A stretch of 25,246 bases of DNA, from assembly GCA_937906165.1 (NCBI GenBank), contig CALCYA010000114.1, positions 1 to 25,246 on the forward strand, written 5' to 3'. The notes under the pieces were generated by a model that was not told where the DNA came from, ran no database searches, and worked only from the letters and a program-made list of their open reading frames with translations. Below, piece by piece: positions 14,425-22,421 of the stretch. Source of the DNA: an uncultured Bacteroidales bacterium (GTDB taxonomy: Bacteria; Bacteroidota; Bacteroidia; Bacteroidales; Bacteroidaceae). A program made the position numbers and the translations under genes. How positions within the stretch are numbered: the first letter of the stretch is position 1; each line of letters opens with the position of its first letter.

Positions 14425-16128
14425 TTACTTGAGGATTGACTGGAATGTAGCGTCCTGCAGGTACTTTGTGAACTCAAGGTCACCTGCAGCTTTCTTTGCC
14501 ATTGAAGGATCAAGCTTGATTGCAGCCTTCAAACCGTCATACACATAAGCGATATTTGATGTACGCGCACCGAGCAGAGCCTTGATGTAGTGTGTTGTAG
14601 CATCCGGTTCAGCAATCTCGTCGATTGTCTGACGTGCAGTGCTGTAGTCCTTGTTCAAGAGCTGTGCAAGGGCAGCGCTGTTGGTAGCCTTGCCGTCAAG
14701 AAGAGCCGCAGCACGGCCATACTCACCTTGAGCGATGTAGAGGTTACCGAGAGCCTCATCACCGGCCTTTGCCTCTGCACCGAGAGCCATAAGAGCCTCT
14801 GCATCAGATACGTTACCCTGAAGAAGTTCAAGATAGCCGAGGTTCAACTGCACCTCAGGTGCGCTTGAATTGGCAGCCAATGCCTTCTGGAAGTAGCTTG
14901 CGGCAGTGTTGTAGTCACCTGCGTTGTAAGCCATTACGCCAAGGTTGTTGTATGCACGGTAGTCTGTAGGATGCAGTTTGATTGCTGTATTAAAAATCTC
15001 TTTCTGCTCCTCGGCATCCTCGGTGAGGATTGAAGAGTAAAGGATCTCCTCAAGTGAAAGCACTTTTGGATCAGCAGCATACTGCTCCTGAATCTGCTCG
15101 TCGCTACGACCGATAAGCTGATAGTTCAGGGTGATACGTGCACGGCGCAATTTAGGAAGAACCTCATCGGCAATCTCGCTGTAGATTGAAGAGATATTCT
15201 TTATCTGAGCCTCACGCTCCTCGGGATCCTCATACATTGAGAGCACACGAAGGATAAGTTCCTTGTCGGGAAGTTCCGACTTTGAGATAAGCTCCTGGAA
15301 GCCCTCCCAGTCCTCGGCTGTATACTTGCTGTCGACATAACCGTCGAGCTTTGCCTTCTTCATCTCCTGCTTCACGAACTTTGCAGTGTTGAGTTCGCGA
15401 CCTGTAGCGATGTTGTCATTGAGAGCTACACCACCATCGGGTGATGCGTAGGCAGACACCTCAACCTCGTCTATTACCTTGTTCTCAAAATCCTTTGCAA
15501 TGTCGGCCATTGTTGCCTTAAGTTCCTCCATCTCCTCGGTAGTGATCTGGGAAGCACGAAGGTTTGTCTGCTGGATAAGGAACATGATGTTAGCCTCCTT
15601 GGCCTGCTTGATTACACGCTGGAAGGCATCCTCACCGATAGCAATGTTTGCCGAAGCAGCAGTCTGACGATAGAGCTGTGATGTAGCGATGCAACCGTCT
15701 GCGACCTTCACATCGGGGAGATTATATGTTTTGCTGCCCTTGTTCACAACAAAGCGGAGATAGAGTTCAGCATCCTCCATAGCCGGAACATAGTCAAAGG
15801 TCATCTTTGTCTTGAAGCTGCCGCCGTTGTCATAAGAGATGACACGGTCGTTACCGCGTACCTTCTCACCCTGGAACACTACAGGCTCGGCAAGAGCCTC
15901 GCCACCCTCATACTTGAGTACAGGAATAACGGTCAAGACTGATTTCTTGTTGAACACCTTTGCAGGGAACTTTCCGTCGATAGTAACAGGAACCTCGCTG
16001 CCAACAACTTCCAACACTGCCGGAGTAACAGTGAAGTACTCCGATTTCATTGCGCCCATCTTTGAGCTGCACGAACTCAATACGGCTATAGCCGCACAAG
16101 CGAACAATAGAGATAATTTCTTAAACAT
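14425..16128 (-). CDS. TPR lipoprotein with OmpA-like segment
   Basis: The protein has 567 residues. The N-terminus is a lipoprotein signal (MFKKLSLLFACAAIAVLSSC, lipobox LSSC with C20), so it is anchored to a membrane, probably the outer one. Residues about 30-170 look like a beta-rich domain (FTVTPAVLEVVGSEVPVTID...). Around residue 220, VEVSAYASPDGGVALNDNIA followed by GRELNTAKFVKQEM resembles the OmpA C-terminal peptidoglycan-binding pattern of G-x-A/TS-x-x-G, then N, then R-A. From about 370 there are TPR units: IFNTAIKLHPTDYRAYNNLG, MAYNAGDYNTAASYFQKALA, and further degenerate ones to the end. It may be a cell-envelope scaffold; function is unknown to me. It has a strong promoter and is followed by dprA. 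Confidence 0.8.
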   Translation of the reverse strand: MFKKLSLLFACAAIAVLSSCSSKMGAMKSEYFTVTPAVLEVVGSEVPVTIDGKFPAKVFNKKSVLTVIPVLKYEGGEALAEPVVFQGEKVRGNDRVISYDNGGSFKTKMTFDYVPAMEDAELYLRFVVNKGSKTYNLPDVKVADGCIATSQLYRQTAASANIAIGEDAFQRVIKQAKEANIMFLIQQTNLRASQITTEEMEELKATMADIAKDFENKVIDEVEVSAYASPDGGVALNDNIATGRELNTAKFVKQEMKKAKLDGYVDSKYTAEDWEGFQELISKSELPDKELILRVLSMYEDPEEREAQIKNISSIYSEIADEVLPKLRRARITLNYQLIGRSDEQIQEQYAADPKVLSLEEILYSSILTEDAEEQKEIFNTAIKLHPTDYRAYNNLGVMAYNAGDYNTAASYFQKALAANSSAPEVQLNLGYLELLQGNVSDAEALMALGAEAKAGDEALGNLYIAQGEYGRAAALLDGKATNSAALAQLLNKDYSTARQTIDEIAEPDATTHYIKALLGARTSNIAYVYDGLKAAIKLDPSMAKKAAGDLEFTKYLQDATFQSILK

Positions 16129-16237
16129 TGATTATTTTTTAATGATTCGTTCTGTCGTGTATGTATTACGCCACGCATGGAGCAGCACGGCAACAGAGAG
16201 CCGGGAACGCGCCTGCCATGGACAGCCTTATTCTGTA

Positions 16238-16268
16238 CAAAGGTAACCCGACTCTTTCAAATGACAAA
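16238..16268 (-). promoter_or_regulatory. Bacteroidetes promoter of the TPR lipoprotein-dprA operon
   Basis: On the minus strand TTTG (16268-16265), a 19 bp spacer and TACCTTTG (16245-16238) match both consensus boxes exactly. Predicted start is near 16231, leaving a leader of about 100 nt before the ATG at 16128. Confidence 0.8.
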
Positions 16269-16311
16269 ATCAAACAACCGCGTAATACAAAATATTTTAT
16301 ATTTTTCACAA

Positions 16312-17226
16312 TCAACGGTTACGGGGATGATGTTCTATTATCTCCTCACGCAGACGTGTACGGTCGATGTGGGCATATATTTCGGTTGTCGCGATACTCT
16401 CGTGACCGAGCATTGCCTGTATCACACGGAGGTTTGCACCGCCCTCGAGCAGATGGGTGGCAAAGGAGTGGCGGAAGGTGTGCGGGCTGACACATTTCTT
16501 TACACCGGCCACCACAACCAGCTGCTTGATGAAATGGAACACCATGATACGTGAAAGCGGCTTCTTGAGTCTTTCGCTGATGAACACAAAGTCCTCAAAA
16601 CCCGGTTTTATCTCAATCCTGTTGCGGTCGCAGAAATAGGCCTCAAGCTCTGCTATTGCCCGCCCGGAGATTGGCACCAGACGCTGCTTGTCACCCTTGC
16701 CGGTGACGCGTATGAACTGCTCAGGGAGATAGAGGTCGGACATACGCAGGCTGCACAGCTCCGACACGCGCAGGCCACAGCTGTAGAGCACCTCAATCAT
16801 CGCACGGTTGCGCTGCCCCTCTTTTTTCGAGAGGTCAATGGCATTTATTATATCATCGATTTCCTGCACAGTGAGCACGTCGGGCAGATGCACACCTATC
16901 TTGGGAGATTTCAGCAGTTCGGTAGGGTCTTCCGTTATGAAGCCGTCGAGTTTGAGGAAACCATAGAAGGAGCGCAGCGACGAGAGTATGCGTGCTTGCG
17001 AACGGGCATGGACACCCACATCGGAGAGCGACGCCACAAAACCACAGAGCTCATCAATGGTGACAGAAAGCAAAGCATCGGCACCCCCTTCAAGGTAAGC
17101 CGAGAATTTCTCAATGTCGCTCAAATAGGCCTCTACCGTATTCGGCTGAAGCGATTTCTCAAGCTTCAGGTATATGCGGTAGCTCATAAGCGGCGACTTT
17201 GTATTCAGGGCTGTTTTCTGTGCCAT
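16312..17226 (-). CDS. xerD: Tyrosine recombinase XerD
   Basis: XerC/XerD recombinases resolve chromosome dimers at dif near cell division. The protein has 304 residues from ATG 17224-17226 (MAQKTALNTKSPLMSYRIYL). A longer frame upstream adds 19 hydrophobic residues that do not fit the family. The N-terminal SAM-like domain covers about 10-95. The catalytic domain has all six residues: R153 (GLRVSEL), K177 (GKGDKQR), H249 and R252 (HTFRHSFATHLL), H275 (LGHESIATTEIY) and Y284. Length and lack of extra domains favour the chromosomal Xer over a mobile-element integrase. No integron, prophage or transposon features are next to it. XerD rather than XerC is a judgement from overall look. Confidence 0.93.
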   Translation of the reverse strand: MAQKTALNTKSPLMSYRIYLKLEKSLQPNTVEAYLSDIEKFSAYLEGGADALLSVTIDELCGFVASLSDVGVHARSQARILSSLRSFYGFLKLDGFITEDPTELLKSPKIGVHLPDVLTVQEIDDIINAIDLSKKEGQRNRAMIEVLYSCGLRVSELCSLRMSDLYLPEQFIRVTGKGDKQRLVPISGRAIAELEAYFCDRNRIEIKPGFEDFVFISERLKKPLSRIMVFHFIKQLVVVAGVKKCVSPHTFRHSFATHLLEGGANLRVIQAMLGHESIATTEIYAHIDRTRLREEIIEHHPRNR

Positions 17227-17243
17227 AAGAAGAAACTTTTCCG

Positions 17244-17251
17244 CGAAAATA
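17244..17251 (-). promoter_or_regulatory. Possible -7 box of xerD
   Basis: On the minus strand TATTTTCG followed by CGG, one base off TAnnTTTG, 17 bp before the xerD ATG. No clear -33 box. Confidence 0.3.
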
Positions 17252-17403
17252 AGAAAAAAACACGAAACGGAGAACTGCGGCAAGGTTTAGGGATGTACCT
17301 TTTTGACTGCGCGCAAAATGTTGTATCTTCACTTTCAGTGCACATACATCGTCACACGCGGTAAAAAAAATAAAGCAAGCTTCATTTTTAGCCCGCTTAT
17401 TCG

Positions 17404-17411
17404 TATCTTCG
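17404..17411 (+). promoter_or_regulatory. Possible -7 box of the O-methyltransferase-rbfA operon
   Basis: TATCTTCG followed by CGG, one base off TAnnTTTG, 29 bp before the ATG at 17441. A T-rich stretch lies at the -33 position but no exact TTTG. Confidence 0.35.
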
Positions 17412-17440
17412 CGGATTGAAAGGATATAACTACGTTATAT

Positions 17441-18076
17441 ATGAGCCTGACGACACCACTTGACGACTACATTGCCAGCCATAGCAGCCCCGAGGGCGAC
17501 TACCTCTATAGGCTGTTCCGTGCCACACACGTGGAGATTCTTGCCCCGCAGATGGCATCGGGACACATCCAGGGACGACTGCTGAAGTTCCTTGTGAAGA
17601 TGATGCGCCCCAAGCGCATACTTGAAATAGGGACCTTCACGGGATACTCGGCTCTTTGTATGGCCGAGGGACTTGACGAAGGAGGCAAGATATTCACATT
17701 TGAGGTAGAGGATGAGCTTGAGGACTTTACACGACGCTGGATAGAGGGATCACAGTATGCCGACAAGGTAGAGTTCATCATCGGCAATGCCCTTGAAATC
17801 GTACCTACCTTAGGCGAGAAGTTCGACATGGCATTCATCGACGGCAACAAGCGCGAGTACATCGAATACTACGAGATGGCAATGAGTCACCTCAATGAGG
17901 GCGGCTGGATTCTTGCCGACAACACGCTGTGGGACGGTCACGTGATTGAGCCGGAGCGTCAGGATGCACAGACAAACGGAGTGAGAGCCTTCAATGACCA
18001 CGTCCGGGGCGACGAGAGGGTCGAGGTGGTTATCCTGCCCCTGCGCGACGGACTTACGATAATAAGGAAAAAGTAA
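17441..18076 (+). CDS. Class I SAM-dependent O-methyltransferase (family 3, TrmR/YrrM-like)
   Basis: The protein has 211 residues, cytosolic, with one methyltransferase domain. It has the AdoMet loop ILEIGTFTGYSALCMAEGL near residues 59-77 and IFTFEVEDELEDF at the end of the second strand. The metal/substrate region is FDMAFIDGNKREYIEYYE near 129-146, followed by GGWILADNTLWDGHV with the conserved D-N pair. The N-terminal HSSPEGDYL...ATHVEILAPQMASGHIQGRLL is the family 3 lead-in. Members act on catechol-like substrates or, as TrmR, on tRNA hydroxyuridine. The position directly before rbfA (11 bp gap) makes an RNA substrate plausible but does not prove it. Confidence 0.85.
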   Translation: MSLTTPLDDYIASHSSPEGDYLYRLFRATHVEILAPQMASGHIQGRLLKFLVKMMRPKRILEIGTFTGYSALCMAEGLDEGGKIFTFEVEDELEDFTRRWIEGSQYADKVEFIIGNALEIVPTLGEKFDMAFIDGNKREYIEYYEMAMSHLNEGGWILADNTLWDGHVIEPERQDAQTNGVRAFNDHVRGDERVEVVILPLRDGLTIIRKK

Positions 18077-18087
18077 ACATAAAGAAT

Positions 18088-18423
18088 ATGGACAGTACAA
18101 GACAGAACAAGATTTCACGCCTTATACAGAAGGAACTGAGCGACATTCTCCTGCGCCTTGCAAAGGAGAGCCGCGGCATAATGGTATCGGTGAGCATAGT
18201 ACGCGTGAGCCCTGACCTGGGCATCGCAAAGGCTTACCTGAGCGTATTCCCGTCGGAGAAGGCAAATGAGGTGGTGAACCACCTGAACGAGAACATCAAG
18301 GCCATACGCTTTGAACTGGGCAACAGAGTGCGCCACCAGCTGCGCATCATTCCCGAGATACGTTTCTACATTGACGACTCGCTCGACTACATCGAGAACA
18401 TAGACAAGCTGCTCAAGGAATAA
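18088..18423 (+). CDS. rbfA: Ribosome-binding factor A
   Basis: RbfA binds the 30S subunit during late 16S rRNA maturation and is needed for growth in the cold. The protein has 111 residues, a single KH-like domain, normal length. Recognisable are RQNKISRLIQKELSDILL at the start, VSVSIVRVSPDLGIAKAYLS in the central strands, and IRFELGNRVRHQLRIIPEIR followed by FYIDDSLDYIENIDKLL at the end. The sequence RVSPDLxxAxxYxS and the RxxLxxRxxxxxxPEIxFxxDxS tail are diagnostic. It is the middle gene of a plus-strand operon, 11 bp after the methyltransferase and 12 bp before the permease. Confidence 0.96.
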   Translation: MDSTRQNKISRLIQKELSDILLRLAKESRGIMVSVSIVRVSPDLGIAKAYLSVFPSEKANEVVNHLNENIKAIRFELGNRVRHQLRIIPEIRFYIDDSLDYIENIDKLLKE

Positions 18424-18435
18424 AGGGGGAATGTG

Positions 18436-19662
18436 ATGAACCTGTCGCTGTACATTGCCAAACGATACCTTTTCTCAAAGAAGAGCCACCAGGTGATAAA
18501 CATAATATCAGGGGTGGCCATTGCCGGTATTGCATTGGCTACGGCAGCTATGGTGTGTACCCTGTCGGTATTCAACGGGTTCCAGGGAGTTGTCGCCGAC
18601 CAGTTCACGGCATTTGACCCCGACATCAAGGTTACCGCGGCACAGGGCAAGAGTTTCTTCACCGACAGCCCTGAGATTGAAACTGCCGCAAACGCAGAAG
18701 GCATTGCAGTTGTCTCTTTCAGCGTAGAGGACAAAGCGCTTGTAGAATACGGCGGCAAGCAGGTAATGGTGACACTCAAGGGTGTCGACGACAATTTCTC
18801 ACAGCTGACAGACATAGAAAAGGTTCTTCACGGCAACGGAGAGTTCGTATTGCAGGACTCGCTCAACAGCTACGCAGTACTTGGCGGGAAAATCATCAAT
18901 GAACTCAACTGCGGTATATTCTTCACCACCCCATTGGAGGTGTATGCCCCCAACAGAGGCGGCAAGATAAACCTCACAATGCCTGCACGCAATTTCAAGA
19001 AGGGAGTATTGCTCTCTTCTGGCCTTGCATTCATTGTGAACCAACCGGAGTATGACGGAGGATACATACTCACATCAAACGAGTTTACCCGCAAGATGTT
19101 CCGCCGCAAGCCAAACGAGGCAACATCAATGGAGATAAAAGTTGCCCCCGGCACGGAGATTCAGGATACAAAAGAGAGACTCGAGGCAATACTCGGCAGC
19201 GACTACACCATAAAGGACCGCTACGAACAGCAGGACGACATATACAAGGTGATGCAGATTGAGAAGCTTATCTCATACATATTCCTTACTTTCATACTGC
19301 TTGTTGCCTGCTTCAACATCGTAGGTTCGCTGTCCATGCTGATAATTGAGAAGCGCGACAACATGAACACCCTGCGCAGTATGGGCGCCGACAACAAGAC
19401 CATTGCCAACATATTCATATATGAAGGCATCATCATCTCGGCAGCCGGAGCATTGGCAGGAATAGTAATAGGCCTTGCCCTTTGCCTTGCACAACAGGAA
19501 TTCGGATTCATATCCATGGGAAGTACCGAGAGTTTCGTTGTAAACAGCTATCCCGTCGAGGTACACATGGATGACATACTCACGACATTTGCCACAGTGC
19601 TTGCAGTAGGTATCACGGCTGTGTGGTTACCCGTAAGGATACTCACCCGCAAGCTGGCATGA
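18436..19662 (+). CDS. LolC/LolE-type ABC transporter permease (FtsX family)
   Basis: The membrane subunit of a lipoprotein-releasing or similar mechanotransmission ABC transporter. The protein has 408 residues with four membrane helices. One is N-terminal (about 22-48, IISGVAIAGIALATAAMVCTL), then comes a large periplasmic domain (about 50-270). Three C-terminal helices follow around LISYIFLTFILLVACFNIVG, IFIYEGIIISAAGALAGIV and TTFATVLAVGITAVWLPV. The N-terminus LSLYIAKRYLFSKKSHQVIN and the IEKRDNMNTLRSMGADNKTI coupling loop are typical of LolC/LolE. I start at ATG 18436, because the purine-rich AAGGGGGA box sits five bases upstream; an overlapping GTG is one codon earlier. One fused-type LolC/E would have to work as a homodimer, as in many Bacteroidetes. 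The LolD-like ATPase at 1531 is a candidate partner. Confidence 0.9.
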   Translation: MNLSLYIAKRYLFSKKSHQVINIISGVAIAGIALATAAMVCTLSVFNGFQGVVADQFTAFDPDIKVTAAQGKSFFTDSPEIETAANAEGIAVVSFSVEDKALVEYGGKQVMVTLKGVDDNFSQLTDIEKVLHGNGEFVLQDSLNSYAVLGGKIINELNCGIFFTTPLEVYAPNRGGKINLTMPARNFKKGVLLSSGLAFIVNQPEYDGGYILTSNEFTRKMFRRKPNEATSMEIKVAPGTEIQDTKERLEAILGSDYTIKDRYEQQDDIYKVMQIEKLISYIFLTFILLVACFNIVGSLSMLIIEKRDNMNTLRSMGADNKTIANIFIYEGIIISAAGALAGIVIGLALCLAQQEFGFISMGSTESFVVNSYPVEVHMDDILTTFATVLAVGITAVWLPVRILTRKLA

Positions 19663-19683
19663 TGAGCACATACTAAAAAGAGG

Positions 19684-19701
19684 GACTGTATAAAAACAGT
19701 C
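19684..19701. terminator. Weak hairpin between the convergent permease and manC genes
   Basis: GACTGT and ACAGTC form a 6 bp stem around an A-rich loop, 21 bp after the permease stop and 30 bp past the guanylyltransferase stop. Only a short, broken T stretch follows, so terminator function is uncertain. Confidence 0.35.
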
Positions 19702-19731
19702 ATGTTGTCTTATAAGCCCCATCGGGAAACA

Positions 19732-20817
19732 CTATATGAACTTGTCTCCCAGTTTCATCTTTACATCATTAAGAATCTTGCGTATCTCCTTCTCGTCACC
19801 CTTACGGCATATCATCAAGACATTCTCCGAATCAATGACAAGCATATTGTCTACACCCTGAACAACCGCAAGTTTGCCTTTAGGCAACATAATAAGGTTA
19901 TTGTGGCTGTTGTATTTCAATGTAGAACAGTTGAGGACCACATTTCCGTCACCATCCTTGGGCATAGTGCTGTAAAGAGTATCCCACGTTCCGATATCGG
20001 CCCACCCGAATTCAGCGACAGCCACATATACGTTATCTGCACGTTCCATGACACTCATATCAAGCGACGCATTGGGGAAAGAGGTATATATCTCATACCC
20101 GCGTCTGCGCCTTTGGTCACGGTCAGGTATCTCACGATATATCTCCTCAAGGGTACGCATCATCTCCGGGAGATACTTTGACATCGTATCTATTATGGTC
20201 TGTACATTCCAGATATATATACCCGAGTTCCAGTAGAACTCTCCGCTGTCCATGAATATCTTGGCGAATTCATACTGCGGCTTCTCGGTAAATGTCCTTA
20301 CCTTGTAAAAGAAATCGGATTCAGGACCGCCGTCAACCTGAATATATCCGTAACGGGTCTCGGGGCAGGTAGGCTTTATACCCACTACCACCAGTTTATT
20401 GTTCTCTGCAACAAAGTCAAAACCACGGGAAATGACATCCACAAACTTCGTTTCATCAAGCACAAGCTGGTCGCTCTGTGCAATGACAATGTTAGCCTTT
20501 GGATTCAGGGTACGGATATGACATGCCATATTCGCAAGACTTGGTGCAGTTCCCCTGAAAGCCGGTTCATGGATTACCTGTCCCCGCTGCAGGTCCGGCA
20601 GCTGTTCTCTGACAAGATCGGCATAATCGACATGCGTAGAGACAAGTATATTTTCTTTGGGCACAATACGGCAATAGCGGTCATATGTAATCTGCAACAG
20701 CGTCCTTCCACAACCTAAGATATCCTGGAACTGTTTGGGATAAGCTTTACGGCTCATAGGCCACAGACGTGTACCTTGGCCACCTGCCATAATTACACAA
20801 TAACGGTTCTTGTCCAT
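19732..20817 (-). CDS. manC: Mannose-1-phosphate guanylyltransferase
   Basis: This enzyme makes GDP-mannose from mannose-1-phosphate and GTP, the precursor for GDP-fucose, capsule and glycoprotein glycans. The protein has 361 residues, a single nucleotidyltransferase domain plus a short left-handed helix end; the phosphomannose isomerase half of long ManC proteins is absent. The signature is VIMAGGQGTRLWPMSRKAYP at about 8-27 with KQF following. Further motifs are VVVGIKPTCPETRYGYIQ, VRTFTEKPQ (the FxEKP motif), FYWNSGIYIWN and AVAEFGWADIGTWDTLY. All belong to the mannose-1-phosphate guanylyltransferase branch rather than glucose-1-phosphate enzymes. It is monocistronic, convergent with the permease gene. 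Confidence 0.93.
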   Translation of the reverse strand: MDKNRYCVIMAGGQGTRLWPMSRKAYPKQFQDILGCGRTLLQITYDRYCRIVPKENILVSTHVDYADLVREQLPDLQRGQVIHEPAFRGTAPSLANMACHIRTLNPKANIVIAQSDQLVLDETKFVDVISRGFDFVAENNKLVVVGIKPTCPETRYGYIQVDGGPESDFFYKVRTFTEKPQYEFAKIFMDSGEFYWNSGIYIWNVQTIIDTMSKYLPEMMRTLEEIYREIPDRDQRRRRGYEIYTSFPNASLDMSVMERADNVYVAVAEFGWADIGTWDTLYSTMPKDGDGNVVLNCSTLKYNSHNNLIMLPKGKLAVVQGVDNMLVIDSENVLMICRKGDEKEIRKILNDVKMKLGDKFI

Positions 20818-20922
20818 ATTATCGGGAGATATTTGATACTTTCAATATTACAACGCGAGTATAATATTTTTATTGCAGAATTAAAAGCCTTTTAGGTTTA
20901 TTTATCACTACAGGACACAAAC

Positions 20923-20958
20923 ATGACGATGGCGACCCGATCGGGTCGCCATCGTCAT
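20923..20958 (-). terminator. 36 bp perfect palindrome after asnS
   Basis: ATGACGATGGCGACCCGA is followed directly by its exact reverse complement. It lies 16 bp beyond the asnS stop and most likely terminates the purB-rluB-asnS operon. No long T-run follows on the minus strand (GTTTGTGTCC). Confidence 0.75.
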
Positions 20959-20974
20959 TATGATAAATATCCTT

Positions 20975-22378
20975 TTAGAACTCTGCATTATTCGGAGTAC
21001 GTGGGAAAGGAATCACGTCACGGATGTTCGACATACCTGTCACGAAGAGCAGCAGACGCTCGAAACCGAGACCGAAACCGGAGTGAGGACATGAGCCGTA
21101 ACGGCGTGTGTCAAGATACCACCACATATCCTTCATAGGAATGTTCATCTCTTCAATGCGTGTGAGCAGTTTGTTGTAGTCAGCCTCACGCTCCGAGCCA
21201 CCGATAATCTCACCGATTTTCGGGAAGAGCACATCCATTGCACGTACAGTCTTGCCATCCTCGTTCTGCTTCATGTAGAAGGCTTTGATCTCCTTCGGAT
21301 AGTCTGTAAGGATTACAGGACGCTTGAAGTGTGTCTCAACGAGGTATCGCTCGTGCTCCGAAGCGAGATCGACACCCCAATATACGGGGAACTCGAACTT
21401 GTGGCCCGCAGCAACGGCATCCTCAAGAATCTTGATACCGTCGGTGTAGCTCAGGCGTACGAACTCCGTATCAACGATTGAACGCAGACGCGCGATGAGC
21501 TCTTTGTCAATCATATTGTTGAGGAAGGTGATATCCTCCATACAGTTGTCAAGAGCCCACTGCACACAATACTTGATGAACTCCTCGGCAAGCTCCATGT
21601 TGTCATAGATATCGTTGAAGGCAACCTCGGGCTCAATCATCCAGAACTCGGCCAAGTGGCGTGGAGTGTTTGAGTTCTCGGCACGGAAAGTAGGACCGAA
21701 GGTGTAGATTGCACCAAGAGCAGTTGCGGCCAACTCACCCTCAAGCTGACCCGACACGGTGAGACTTGCCTGCTTGCCGAAGAAGTCATTGTCATAGATG
21801 ATACTGCCGTTCTCGTCCTTCTTGAGGTCATACAGGTTCATTGTTGTGACCTGGAACATCTGGCCTGCACCCTCACAGTCCGAAGCTGTAATCAGCGGAG
21901 TGTGGAAGTAGTAGAAGCCCTTGTCATGAAAGAACTTGTGGATAGCATACGCCATATTGTGACGGATACGGAAAACCGCACCGAATGTATTTGTACGTGG
22001 GCGCAAGTGGGCTACAGAGCGCATGAACTCCATAGTCTGCCCCTTCTTCTGCAAAGGATATGTATTGTCACAAGCACCAAGAAGTTCAATCTCGGTAGCC
22101 TGTATCTCTACAGCCTGTCCGCCGCCGATAGACTCAACGAGAGTACCGTTCACACTCAAGCAGGCACCTGTAGTGAACTGCTTCACGAGTTCCTCGTCAA
22201 ACTTGTCGGCATCAATGACAACCTGAACGTTGTTGATTGTAGAACCGTCGTTCAAAGCCACAAAAGCAACCTGTTTGCTGCTACGGCGAGTTCTTACCCA
22301 ACCTCTGACATTAACCTCAACGCCATACTCCCTGCTCTTGAGCAGGTCGGCAATTCTTGTTCGTTTTATCGCTTTCAT
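20975..22378 (-). CDS. asnS: Asparaginyl-tRNA synthetase
   Basis: This enzyme charges tRNA-Asn with asparagine; its presence means the organism need not rely only on the amidotransferase route. The protein has 467 residues from ATG 22376-22378 (MKAIKRTRIADLLKSREYG), the usual AsnRS length; an upstream in-frame start overlaps rluB and is rejected. The N-terminal OB-fold anticodon-binding domain covers about 15-105, with VNVRGWVRTRRSSKQVAFVAL. The class II core follows: motif 2 with TFRAENSNTPRHLAEFWMIE, and motif 3 with GFGLGFERLLLFVTGMSNIR and DVIPFPRTPNNAEF at the end. NTPRHLAEFWM and the P-R-T-P-x-N-A-E-F end are AsnRS-specific. Third gene of the purB-rluB-asnS operon, 43 bp after rluB. Confidence 0.96.
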   Translation of the reverse strand: MKAIKRTRIADLLKSREYGVEVNVRGWVRTRRSSKQVAFVALNDGSTINNVQVVIDADKFDEELVKQFTTGACLSVNGTLVESIGGGQAVEIQATEIELLGACDNTYPLQKKGQTMEFMRSVAHLRPRTNTFGAVFRIRHNMAYAIHKFFHDKGFYYFHTPLITASDCEGAGQMFQVTTMNLYDLKKDENGSIIYDNDFFGKQASLTVSGQLEGELAATALGAIYTFGPTFRAENSNTPRHLAEFWMIEPEVAFNDIYDNMELAEEFIKYCVQWALDNCMEDITFLNNMIDKELIARLRSIVDTEFVRLSYTDGIKILEDAVAAGHKFEFPVYWGVDLASEHERYLVETHFKRPVILTDYPKEIKAFYMKQNEDGKTVRAMDVLFPKIGEIIGGSEREADYNKLLTRIEEMNIPMKDMWWYLDTRRYGSCPHSGFGLGFERLLLFVTGMSNIRDVIPFPRTPNNAEF

Positions 22379-22421
22379 CGATTTATTGTGATTATGCCCG
22401 CCAGGCAGGCTTTGTTCGTTA

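Noticed and set aside
16312..17226. XerD as integrase of a mobile element
   Set aside because: Standard 304-residue Xer layout, no attachment-site repeats, no phage or transposon genes nearby.
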